This document shows positions 33,842 through 43,283 of a stretch of 64,000 nt of DNA, piece by piece. The notes beneath the pieces were generated by a model. It did no database searches, had not been told where the DNA came from, and was given only the letters and a program-made list of their open reading frames with translations. How positions within the stretch are numbered: the stretch's first letter is position 1; the number at the start of each line of letters is the position of its first letter. The stretch is from positions 41,678,528-41,742,527 of the forward strand of contig CM023449.1 in NCBI GenBank assembly GCA_013339765.2. The letters are read 5' to 3'. Made by a program: the position numbers and the translations under genes. This DNA is from Haemaphysalis longicornis (lineage: Eukaryota > Arthropoda > Arachnida > Ixodida > Ixodidae).

Positions 33842-34924
33842 AGGGCACTGGGTAAGTCCTATACTTCCCACTCATTTTTGGCCATTTCGAGGTACGTTTT
33901 TCTCGGCATCTTCTGCAGGTATCTACATAATGTATATATCATTTTCTTTCATATTTGATGCTATTTTCTCTGTACCAGAAATATTCACATCGTACTAACA
34001 TTAAGTTTTCTTAATTTTATCCACCAGTACGTAAATTTCGGTTTAATTTGCATATTAAAATTTAGTTAATAAAAAAAAAACGTTTCGTGCATATTTTCAA
34101 TTCTGGCACATTAGATGTGGGAGCTTATGTAGATGAGAGGAAATAAGAATTAGCCGGTTATCCTGGAAGATATAGGAAATACCAAAAAACACTGTTTTGT
34201 GATATTTGAGTTCAAATAAGAAAATAGGTGAAAAACTAATGCTTTTTTTTCAACAAACACCACTAGAGTCATTTATTTAGTAAGCACAAGCTTCGTAATC
34301 ACCATCGAAGTCATTTTTTCGCTTTTCAGACTCTCGTTTGTACTTCTTTGCCTATTTTGCGAGCTGTTCAGCAGCTCTGTTCGCAAAGGAATTTTTGCTT
34401 GTGGTCAGCCTCTTTTAACCATTTGATGGTGGTGTTGCTCCCAGGGTTCAATTCAAATTATTTCGGAATGCTGGCAAGTGCGATGCTACCATCATTGAAT
34501 GAAAAAACAGCATCCAATGTTGCAATCTTGAGAGTGTGAAGCCCAACAAAGACATTTTTTGGCGCGCGGCTACGAAAAACGCAAATTTGGAAACAATGTG
34601 CACAGCGTCTTTGGATTGCCTTGGCTGAAAAATCAGCTATGGAATGGCTGCCAAGCAATTTGGTAATACAGCCGGTTTTCAGACTAGAATTTTGATCTGG
34701 AGCTGGGAGTTACTTGGCGGGAAAAAACTACAATAAACACGGACAACATTCCTAAAATGGGATGTGGTCATTTACAACTTGCTTAGGGAAAAACTGTTTT
34801 TGAGCAAGAAATACAACCGTTTAAGATAAGTTCGATTAGAAAAAATGTGTACAAGGAGGGGAACTTCCCTAATTGGAAGAAAAAAAGAAGTCACTTTTTT
34901 TTTAATTTTGCCTTACCCTGTGCC
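33842..34924. mobile_element. 1.08-kb TTAA-flanked element with ~15-bp TIRs
   Basis: The left end AGGGCACTGGGTAAG follows TTAA at 33,838-33,841. The right end, complemented, reads GGGCACAGGGTAAG and is followed by TTAA at 34,925-34,928. The interior is AT-rich with no transposase. TTAA duplication suggests mobilisation by a piggyBac-type transposase. Its right TTAA also starts the next repeat. Confidence 0.6.
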
Positions 34925-35150
34925 CTTAAGAAGCGATGAAGAGAAAACACAAGTTTGGTTCATTCAAAAGATCACCTCTTAGAATCATACTGACACCACT
35001 TTTAAAGTAAACTTCGCTCAAATAAGCTACATAATTAGGAAAAAAGGAAATGGCCATGCGACCCACTAGCTCATTTCCCGCAACAGAACCTATGATATCA
35101 TACAAGCCATCTCTTCGATTGGCGGAGGGCGGCAAAAACCTAACGCAAAT
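34925..35150 (+). repeat. Family with ATGAAGA(C/G)AAAACACAAGTT end, copy 2
   Basis: TTAAGAAGCGATGAAGAGAA, then AACACAAGTTTGGTT, matches 11,089-11,125 and the complement of 36,775-36,815. The internal words CATTTCCCGCAAC and GATTGGCGG keep the same order as in the 11-kb copy. Confidence 0.5.
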
Positions 35151-35323
35151 TAGGCTGAGTTACGAAAGCACACGTACACATAGAAGTGCCGATGCGTACT
35201 GCTGTTGGTACTGCGCGCACTTTGTTGGTTTAGCTGCACAGGACTGCGGGGCTTTAGGGTTGTCTCAGACGACGCTGGCCGATTGACGCAAGCAACGGTG
35301 TCTTACGTGACCATATTTGTTGG

Positions 35324-36035
35324 GTGAGCACTATGTTTCACGAAACGATTATTTTCCTCAATTTCTCGAGAGGGCGCGTGTCGTCGGAAGCGCTTAAAAT
35401 CCTGCTGGCCGGTTTCTGCGGCGATCGGGTCAGAGGGGTCGAAATAGTCTGGGCGCCGACCCACTGCGGTCTTCCGGGGAACGAGAACGCGCACGCCGCG
35501 GCTCGAGGTCTAACCAACCGAGCCGACGCCGACGATTCCACCGTCGACGCGCACTCGTTTCGCCGGTCGGGGCGGGACAGGCTGGTATCTTATCGGGACA
35601 TACTAGATCATTACAGCCTTCAAAGAGCGAGATACCCTGCACCACACAGAACTTTAACTAAGTGGCAATTGGTGGCTTGGCGTTTGCTCCAGACCAACAC
35701 GTTCCCTAACCCTGAAAACTTCAGCCGCTGTTACCCGGGGCTGTACACAGCTGAATGCAAAATTTGTAAAGGCAGAGCGCAAAATGGTTTGGTCGTGTCC
35801 CATCAAGAGTAAACAGGTAAAGCAGAAAGGACGCCCTTTCTTAGACATTAGAACCGTGGAACAGTGGGAAACCGCGCTGCTCAGCTCCGATACCTAAGTG
35901 CAAGTCGAACTCGTCCGGATGGCTGAAGACGCCGCCGGGGTCCAAGGACTCCTGGCTGCCGCCTAAAAGGGGGAAGAGGACCGAGGAGGATCTCCAACCT
36001 CTTCCTTTTCCCACCGGGCACACTATAAAGTTGTT
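35324..36035 (+). pseudogene. LINE remnant: RNase H end and C-terminal region (R1/I-type)
   Basis: The RNase H motif VWAPTHCGLPGNENAHAAAR (35,439-35,510) is intact. It is followed by SYRDILDHYSLQRARYPAPH and TKWQLVAWRLLQTNTFPNP, then a Cys pair CKIC. Near 35,780 the frame shifts; the continuing frame has MVWSCP and VEQWETALLSSD, the latter matching the C-terminal pattern of the copies at 29.7 and 36.3 kb. The 3' end is ATAAAGTTGTTCTCTC at 36,021. The reverse transcriptase part is missing. Confidence 0.84.
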
Positions 36036-36125
36036 CTCTCTCTCTCTCTCTCTCTTTTCTCTCTTCTCTCTCTCTCTCTTCTCTCTCTCTCTTACTCTCA
36101 TCATCCTCATCTCTCTGTCTCTCAT
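36034..36125 (+). repeat. (TC)n microsatellite, LINE tail
   Basis: CT repeats with TTTCT and ATCATC interruptions, continuous with the LINE 3' end on the left. Confidence 0.9.
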
Positions 36126-36184
36126 CTCCATGACCAAAACAAGCCAGGTTATATACGGTCAAAAACAAACCAAAGGCCGGAAAT

Positions 36185-36710
36185 GGCTTGACTGACTGAC
36201 TGCACAAACTTTAATGTGGAATAGTAAAAGGAGGGAATGGGGTAGGGATAGAGTGGAGTAGATATCATGGGTGTAACCCTAGGTCCAGGGCCCCTGTGGC
36301 TTGTGCGCCTGTCTTCGCTCTCTCCAGCAGGTTGAGTTGGTCCTGTAGAGATGAGCTTGCCAGGGCCGCCTCCCATGTATCCAGTGTAGTAGGCTGCGTT
36401 GAGGAGTTGCTGGTGCCTGTTCCCCACATGATTGGACAGGACCATGTGGCATGGAACAGCGTGGCTGTCTAGCCGCATTTCTCACAGTTTTCGTCAAGGT
36501 CTCGATGTTGCTGTCGCAGCATTTTAGACCATCTGGATTTGTGTATGTATGTCTTGCCACGGTATGGTGGAGCCATCTAGGTTCACTAGCGGTAAACAAG
36601 GCTTCCCAATCGGCGGCAGAGCGGTTGGTTCCTGTGATGTGAGACCACGAAAACGCACGATTTAGCAGAAGAATCAAAATTTTAACTTAAATTAATAAAT
36701 TTCTCAGTGA
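36185..36710 (-). pseudogene. LINE C-terminal fragment with (CAGT)n tail
   Basis: Minus strand. Frame pieces give WEALFTASEPRWLHH, NPDGLKC and, after a shift, WEAALASSSLQDQLNLLERA, then GLHP-stop, the same C-terminus as the 29.7-kb copy. The 3' end reads ATTAAAGTTTGTGCAGTCAG with a short CAGT tail at 36,187-36,205. At least two frameshifts are present. Confidence 0.75.
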
Positions 36711-36774
36711 ATAAAGCATTGTTTGGATTCGGGAAAGCGCTGGGGCCACTATAAAGCACGATATCTTTCGAATA

Positions 36775-36815
36775 CAACAAACTTGTGTTTTGTCTTCATG
36801 GCTCCTTTAAGCGAA
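36775..36815 (-). repeat. Family with TTAAAGGAGCCATGAAGACA end, copy 3
   Basis: The reverse complement reads TTAAAGGAGCCATGAAGACA, then AAACACAAGTTTG, matching the 11.09- and 34.93-kb copies. The sequence to its left (36,720-36,775) would be the element interior. Confidence 0.5.
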
Positions 36816-37399
36816 GCTTTCACGGCTAGGGTTCCGTGCATTTCTTGTTCGGGAGCACGGTGCGACAAAGCCAACTTTATAGTGAATGCTAACCAGAGAA
36901 CGGCTGTAACTTTTGTTTCATATAAACTTTCCCGAAAACAATCGCTGTATGATGATTGGAAACTGAGAGGGGTATCATTACGACGAGTTTTATTTAGTTC
37001 GAGGGAGGCTGTAGACGTTCCATAATTCCCAGCGGCTGTTCCAGCGTTCCATAATTCCCACAGACTCCTTCGCGAGTAGTATGGTGACACAAAATTGCTC
37101 AGTTCGAAATCTTGATTTATCAAAACGTTCCGAAAAACAATTTTATGACAATTCGCCGCCGGTACTACTCTACCATTGCCCCTAGTTTCATTTACTTGCC
37201 ATAATTACTTAGTTTACAATAAGTTTGTGCCAGCATGCGTTAAAAATTCTGTCTCCCTTCTGGGTCGTTTCTGTCGGGTCCTTAATAGATTCACTCTGAG
37301 ATAGAGGGTGAGAGTGTGTGCCTATACATATCAGAAAGGAAAATTTCTACGATAATTCCCAGGGCAGTGCTTTGCTTTTTGAGGCTAGAGCAGGTTCCC
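36816..37399. other. No supported gene; related to 48.7-49.0 kb repeat
   Basis: 36,896-36,950 (GAACGGCTGTAACTTTTGTT, then TATAAACTTTCCCGAAAACA) and 37,125-37,160 (ATGACAATTCGCCGC) resemble words in the direct repeat at 48,699-49,012, suggesting a shared dispersed repeat. Confidence 0.35.
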
Positions 37400-37860
37400 T
37401 GTGAACTAAGAGTTTTGTGGGGAAGTATTCACAAATGATGGGGTATGTGTGGTCTGCGGAAAAGAAACAGAAACTGTGCGGCACATAGTGTTAGAATGTG
37501 AGGGTATCCATCCAAATCTACATGAAGGGAATATTGGGCTTCCAGAAGCCCTAGGATTTAAGGGTATCAGAGAGGAAGTTAACTTCAAGGCTGTCGAGGG
37601 GACGAAAAGAAGATTAGAAAGGTGGTGGAGGAAAAGCAGGGAGGGTAATATTGCCTAGGACAGTTACCACCTGTAACAGGGGAAAAAAAGTATTTCGGGC
37701 TTAATAAGCTTTAGTGCCAGCCCTAAGCAGCGCTAGTATTGAACGAAGAGTGTAAAACATGTGTATATTCGTCCTTTTTGGTAAGATGTCATGTCATCGC
37801 CCCGTTTCAAAGGGGAAACAATAGCAATCATCATCATTATCATCATCATCATCATCATAT
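37400..37860 (+). pseudogene. LINE C-terminus and 3' UTR with (ATC)n tail
   Basis: The frame from about 37,434 reads DGVCVVCGKETETVRHIVLE, then C, a complete Cys-Cys-His-Cys knuckle, and ends RRLERWWRKSREGNIA-stop at 37,658. A ~165-bp 3' UTR ends in an ATC repeat (37,832-37,858). Everything upstream of the knuckle is missing. Confidence 0.8.
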
Positions 37861-38581
37861 TGTAAGGGAGGTAATCGAAGCTTCGGCAGATGGTTGAGAG
37901 GGTTTATTTACAGGTGAGAGGTTAGATCCGAGCATCAAGGCGATGGCCGACAAGCGCAAAGCGCCTTCTGTGGTGTTTCTGCCGCTAACACCGGCGTGAT
38001 TGCGTATATAATAGCGTATTTCTTGCGATTCTAAGCACCCCCCGGATCTAAGCACCCTCCCATACTTTCGGAAAAAACTTTCCAAGGAAATGTTTGCTTG
38101 CGAATCTAAGCAAGCTTTCACACGCGTGAAAAGGGACCCAAGCTGACGTTGTGGAGAGGTCTTTTATGAAGGGTTCAATTACGAACCGCTTCGAGGAAAC
38201 GCTAGACGACCTGCGGTGGGATACGCACAGCGGCGGCTCAAGCGCTGTGACACGCCCGAGTGGCAGTGAGAGTGACAGTATTATACGTAATCGGTGGGTT
38301 CACTGCCCGTATTTTTCTTTCGAATATCAGCCAACTAAAACATAACATTATTTATTGTGTGCTTATGTCATCGCGATACCACCCCGAAAAATGGGGGGTG
38401 GGGGGTAATTTACGTTTTTCGGATCTAAGCACCCCCCCTAACTTTGGACATCGCGAGCGTGTTCGTTTCTGCATGCTAATGGCCTTCCGGTCCTTTCAGT
38501 CCCGTCTCTCGGTATTCATTGTTAGTTACCCTCGTGGTCCACGTGTGGTCAGTTCGTCTCACTATATGTATGTGATGTATA

Positions 38582-38582
<1 letters not shown>
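37861..38582. other. No supported gene
   Basis: Repeated GGATCTAAGCACCCCCC-like words occur near 38,041-38,060 and 38,420-38,440. Nothing else recognised. Confidence 0.35.

Positions 38583-38627
<45 letters not shown>
38583..38627. repeat. (AT)n tract bordering the array on the left
   Basis: About 22 AT units, joined without a gap to the first array unit at 38,628. The opposite end of the array has a similar but longer AT tract. Confidence 0.95.
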
Positions 38628-38629
<2 letters not shown>

Positions 38630-38708
38630 CAGAACAGAGAGATACGGGACGAGGGACTCGGTAAAGATACATATCAAGGTTGCAGTCGTCATTGCCAGTG
38701 CTATTCGG

Positions 38709-38739
<31 letters not shown>

Positions 38740-39190
38740 CGAAATATATAATAGGGCCGAATGACGTGTGCTTGTCACGTTTCTTTGATTCATTGATAAA
38801 TAAGCGAAAATATAAGTCGAGAAAAAATCCGCCGTTTTCCGGGAGCGGGACTCGAACCCACATCTCCGCATAACCGGTGCGGTGCGTTAACCAATTACGC
38901 TATCCCCACAGCGGCTTCTCTCTCGACTTTAAAGCGGGGGTTTATATTTACAAGAGCTCTGAGGCCGGTCAACTAGCGCCGCCCCTCGACTACCGCGGGA
39001 GACGTAGAACGTCTTCTTTCCCAGCGGCCGCCACGTAGAACGTGGTCGGAGGTCGGGGTTAGCAATTGGCATATCCGAACTGCTGGAGCCAGTGCCTCGT
39101 AATGCATGTAGCAGAACAGAGAGATACGGGACGAGGGACTCGGTAAAGATACATATCAAGGTTGCAGTCGTCATTGCCAGTGCTATTCGG

Positions 39191-39221
<31 letters not shown>

Positions 39222-42200
39222 CGAAATATATAATAGGGCCGAATGACGTGTGCTTGTCACGTTTCTTTGATTCATTGATAAATAAGCGAAAATATAAGTC
39301 GAGAAAAAATCCGCCGTTTTCCGGGAGCGGGACTCGAACCCACATCTCCGCATAACCGGTGCGGTGCGTTAACCAATTACGCTATCCCCACAGCGGCTTC
39401 TCTCTCGACTTTAAAGCGGGGGTTTATATTTACAAGAGCTCTGAGGCCGGTCAACTAGCGCCGCCCCTCGACTACCGCGGGAGACGTAGAACGTCTTCTT
39501 TCCCAGCGGCCGCCACGTAGAACGTGGTCGGAGGTCGGGGTTAGCAATTGGCATATCCGAACTGCTGGAGCCAGTGCCTCGTAATGCATGTAGCAGAACA
39601 GAGAGATACGGGACGAGGGACTCGGTAAAGATACATATCAAGGTTGCAGTCGTCATTGCCAGTGCTATTCGGCTTTTTTTTTTTTTTTTTTTTTTTTTTT
39701 TTCGAAATATATAATAGGGCCGAATGACGTGTGCTTGTCACGTTTCTTTGATTCATTGATAAATAAGCGAAAATATAAGTCGAGAAAAAATCCGCCGTTT
39801 TCCGGGAGCGGGACTCGAACCCACATCTCCGCATAACCGGTGCGGTGCGTTAACCAATTACGCTATCCCCACAGCGGCTTCTCTCTCGACTTTAAAGCGG
39901 GGGTTTATATTTACAAGAGCTCTGAGGCCGGTCAACTAGCGCCGCCCCTCGACTACCGCGGGAGACGTAGAACGTCTTCTTTCCCAGCGGCCGCCACGTA
40001 GAACGTGGTCGGAGGTCGGGGTTAGCAATTGGCATATCCGAACTGCTGGAGCCAGTGCCTCGTAATGCATGTAGCAGAACAGAGAGATACGGGACGAGGG
40101 ACTCGGTAAAGATACATATCAAGGTTGCAGTCGTCATTGCCAGTGCTATTCGGCTTTTTTTTTTTTTTTTTTTTTTTTTTCGAAATATATAATAGGGCCG
40201 AATGACGTGTGCTTGTCACGTTTCTTTGATTCATTGATAAATAAGCGAAAATATAAGTCGAGAAAAAATCCGCCGTTTTCCGGGAGCGGGACTCGAACCC
40301 ACATCTCCGCATAACCGGTGCGGTGCGTTAACCAATTACGCTATCCCCACAGCGGCTTCTCTCTCGACTTTAAAGCGGGGGTTTATATTTACAAGAGCTC
40401 TGAGGCCGGTCAACTAGCGCCGCCCCTCGACTACCGCGGGAGACGTAGAACGTCTTCTTTCCCAGCGGCCGCCACGTAGAACGTGGTCGGAGGTCGGGGT
40501 TAGCAATTGGCATATCCGAACTGCTGGAGCCAGTGCCTCGTAATGCATGTAGCAGAACAGAGAGATACGGGACGAGGGACTCGGTAAAGATACATATCAA
40601 GGTTGCAGTCGTCATTGCCAGTGCTATTCGGCTTTTTTTTTTTTTTTTTTCGAAATATATAATAGGGCCGAATGACGTGTGCTTGTCACGTTTCTTTGAT
40701 TCATTGATAAATAAGCGAAAATATAAGTCGAGAAAAAATCCGCCGTTTTTCCGGGAGCGGGACTCGAACCCACATCTCCGCATAACCGGTGCGGTGCGTT
40801 AACCAATTACGCTATCCCCACAGCGGCTTCTCTCTCGACTTTAAAGCGGGGGTTTATATTTACAAGAGCTCTGAGGCCGGTCAACTAGCGCCGCCCCTCG
40901 ACTACCGCGGGAGACGTAGAACGTCTTCTTTCCCAGCGGCCGCCACGTAGAACGTGGTCGGAGGTCGGGGTTAGCAATTGGCATATCCGAACTGCTGGAG
41001 CCAGTGCCTCGTAATGCATGTAGCAGAACAGAGAGATACGGGACGAGGGACTCGGTAAAGATACATATCAAGGTTGCAGTCGTCATTGCCAGTGCTATTC
41101 GGCTTTTTTTTTTTTTTTTTTTTTTCGAAATATATAATAGGGCCGAATGACGTGTGCTTGTCACGTTTCTTTGATTCATTGATAAATAAGCGAAAATATA
41201 AGTCGAGAAAAAATCCGCCGTTTTCCGGGAGCGGGACTCGAACCCACATCTCCGCATAACCGGTGCGGTGCGTTAACCAATTACGCTATCCCCACAGCGG
41301 CTTCTCTCTCGACTTTAAAGCGGGGGTTTATATTTACAAGAGCTCTGAGGCCGGTCAACTAGCGCCGCCCCTCGACTACCGCGGGAGACGTAGAACGTCT
41401 TCTTTCCCAGCGGCCGCCACGTAGAACGTGGTCGGAGGTCGGGGTTAGCAATTGGCATATCCGAACTGCTGGAGCCAGTGCCTCGTAATGCATGTAGCAG
41501 AACAGAGAGATACGGGACGAGGGACTCGGTAAAGATACATATCAAGGTTGCAGTCGTCATTGCCAGTGCTATTCGGCTTTTTTTTTTTTTTTTTTTTTTT
41601 TTCGAAATATATAATAGGGCCGAATGACGTGTGCTTGTCACGTTTCTTTGATTCATTGATAAATAAGCGAAAATATAAGTCGAGAAAAAATCCGCCGTTT
41701 TCCGGGAGCGGGACTCGAACCCACATCTCCGCATAACCGGTGCGGTGCGTTAACCAATTACGCTATCCCCACAGCGGCTTCTCTCTCGACTTTAAAGCGG
41801 GGGTTTATATTTACAAGAGCTCTGAGGCCGGTCAACTAGCGCCGCCCCTCGACTACCGCGGGAGACGTAGAACGTCTTCTTTCCCAGCGGCCGCCACGTA
41901 GAACGTGGTCGGAGGTCGGGGTTAGCAATTGGCATATCCGAACTGCTGGAGCCAGTGCCTCGTAATGCATGTAGCAGAACAGAGAGATACGGGACGAGGG
42001 ACTCGGTAAAGATACATATCAAGGTTGCAGTCGTCATTGCCAGTGCTATTCGGCTTTTTTTTTTTTTTTTTTTTTTCGAAATATATAATAGGGCCGAATG
42101 ACGTGTGCTTGTCACGTTTCTTTGATTCATTGATAAATAAGCGAAAATATAAGTCGAGAAAAAATCCGCCGTTTTCCGGGAGCGGGACTCGAACCCACAT

Positions 42201-43283
42201 CTCCGCATAACCGGTGCGGTGCGTTAACCAATTACGCTATCCCCACAGCGGCTTCTCTCTCGACTTTAAAGCGGGGGTTTATATTTACAAGAGCTCTGAG
42301 GCCGGTCAACTAGCGCCGCCCCTCGACTACCGCGGGAGACGTAGAACGTCTTCTTTCCCAGCGGCCGCCACGTAGAACGTGGTCGGAGGTCGGGGTTAGC
42401 AATTGGCATATCCGAACTGCTGGAGCCAGTGCCTCGTAATGCATGTAGCAGAACAGAGAGATACGGGACGAGGGACTCGGTAAAGATACATATCAAGGTT
42501 GCAGTCGTCATTGCCAGTGCTATTCGGCTTTTTTTTTTTTTTTTTTTTTTTCGAAATATATAATAGGGCCGAATGACGTGTGCTTGTCACGTTTCTTTGA
42601 TTCATTGATAAATAAGCGAAAATATAAGTCGAGAAAAAATCCGCCGTTTTCCGGGAGCGGGACTCGAACCCACATCTCCGCATAACCGGTGCGGTGCGTT
42701 AACCAATTACGCTATCCCCACAGCGGCTTCTCTCTCGACTTTAAAGCGGGGGTTTATATTTACAAGAGCTCTGAGGCCGGTCAACTAGCGCCGCCCCTCG
42801 ACTACCGCGGGAGACGTAGAACGTCTTCTTTCCCAGCGGCCGCCACGTAGAACGTGGTCGGAGGTCGGGGTTAGCAATTGGCATATCCGAACTGCTGGAG
42901 CCAGTGCCTCGTAATGCATGTAGCAGAACAGAGAGATACGGGACGAGGGACTCGGTAAAGATACATATCAAGGTTGCAGTCGTCATTGCCAGTGCTATTC
43001 GGCTTTTTTTTTTTTTTTTTTTTTTTTCGAAATATATAATAGGGCCGAATGACGTGTGCTTGTCACGTTTCTTTGATTCATTTATAAATAAGCGAAAATA
43101 TAAGTCGAAAAAAATCCGCCGTTTTCCGGGAGCGGGACTCGAACCCACATCTCCGCATAACCGGTGCGGTGCGTTAACCAATTACGCTATCCCCACAGCG
43201 GCTTCTCTCTCGACTTTAAAGCGGGGGTTTATATTTACAAGAGCTCTGAGGGCCCGGGCAACTAGCGCCGCCCCTCGACTACG
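38628..43283 (-). repeat. Left arm: ten tandem ~475-bp units carrying a tRNA-like gene
   Basis: Unit starts (AGCAGAACAGAGAG) are at 38,628, 39,110, 39,592, 40,073, 40,551, 41,022, 41,496, 41,973, 42,447 and 42,922, so periods are 471-482 bp. Most of the variation is the T-run, 18-30 nt; elsewhere the units are almost identical. Each unit in this orientation holds, left to right: the T-run flanked by the inverted words ATTCGGC/GCCGAAT, a 72-nt tRNA-like sequence on the minus strand, and ~285 bp of non-tRNA sequence with a GACGTAGAACGTC palindrome. The tenth unit breaks off at 43,283. Open frames of ~60-140 codons through every unit run across tRNA and poly(A) and are not genes. Confidence 0.97.
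38838..43196 (-). tRNA. Ten tRNA-like sequences with Pol III terminators (left arm)
   Basis: Located at 38,838-38,909, 39,320-39,391, 39,801-39,872, 40,279-40,350, 40,750-40,821, 41,224-41,295, 41,701-41,772, 42,175-42,246, 42,650-42,721 and 43,125-43,196, all minus strand, 72 nt. The A box TAGCGTAATTG and B box GGTTCGAGTCC fit consensus. D stem GCGT/ACGC, anticodon stem CCGCA/TGCGG and T stem GTGGG/CCCGC pair fully. The acceptor stem has mismatches at 1:72 and 3:70. The anticodon loop CCGGTTA would give GGT (Thr), but position 33 is C instead of the near-universal T. TTTTTT follows 10 nt after the 3' end. This could be a tRNA-derived SINE head or an unusual tRNA; translation use is doubtful. 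Confidence 0.75.

Noticed and set aside
38838..38909. A functional tRNA-Thr(GGT) gene
   Set aside because: C at position 33, two acceptor mismatches and an anticodon rarely used in eukaryotes; kept only as tRNA-like.
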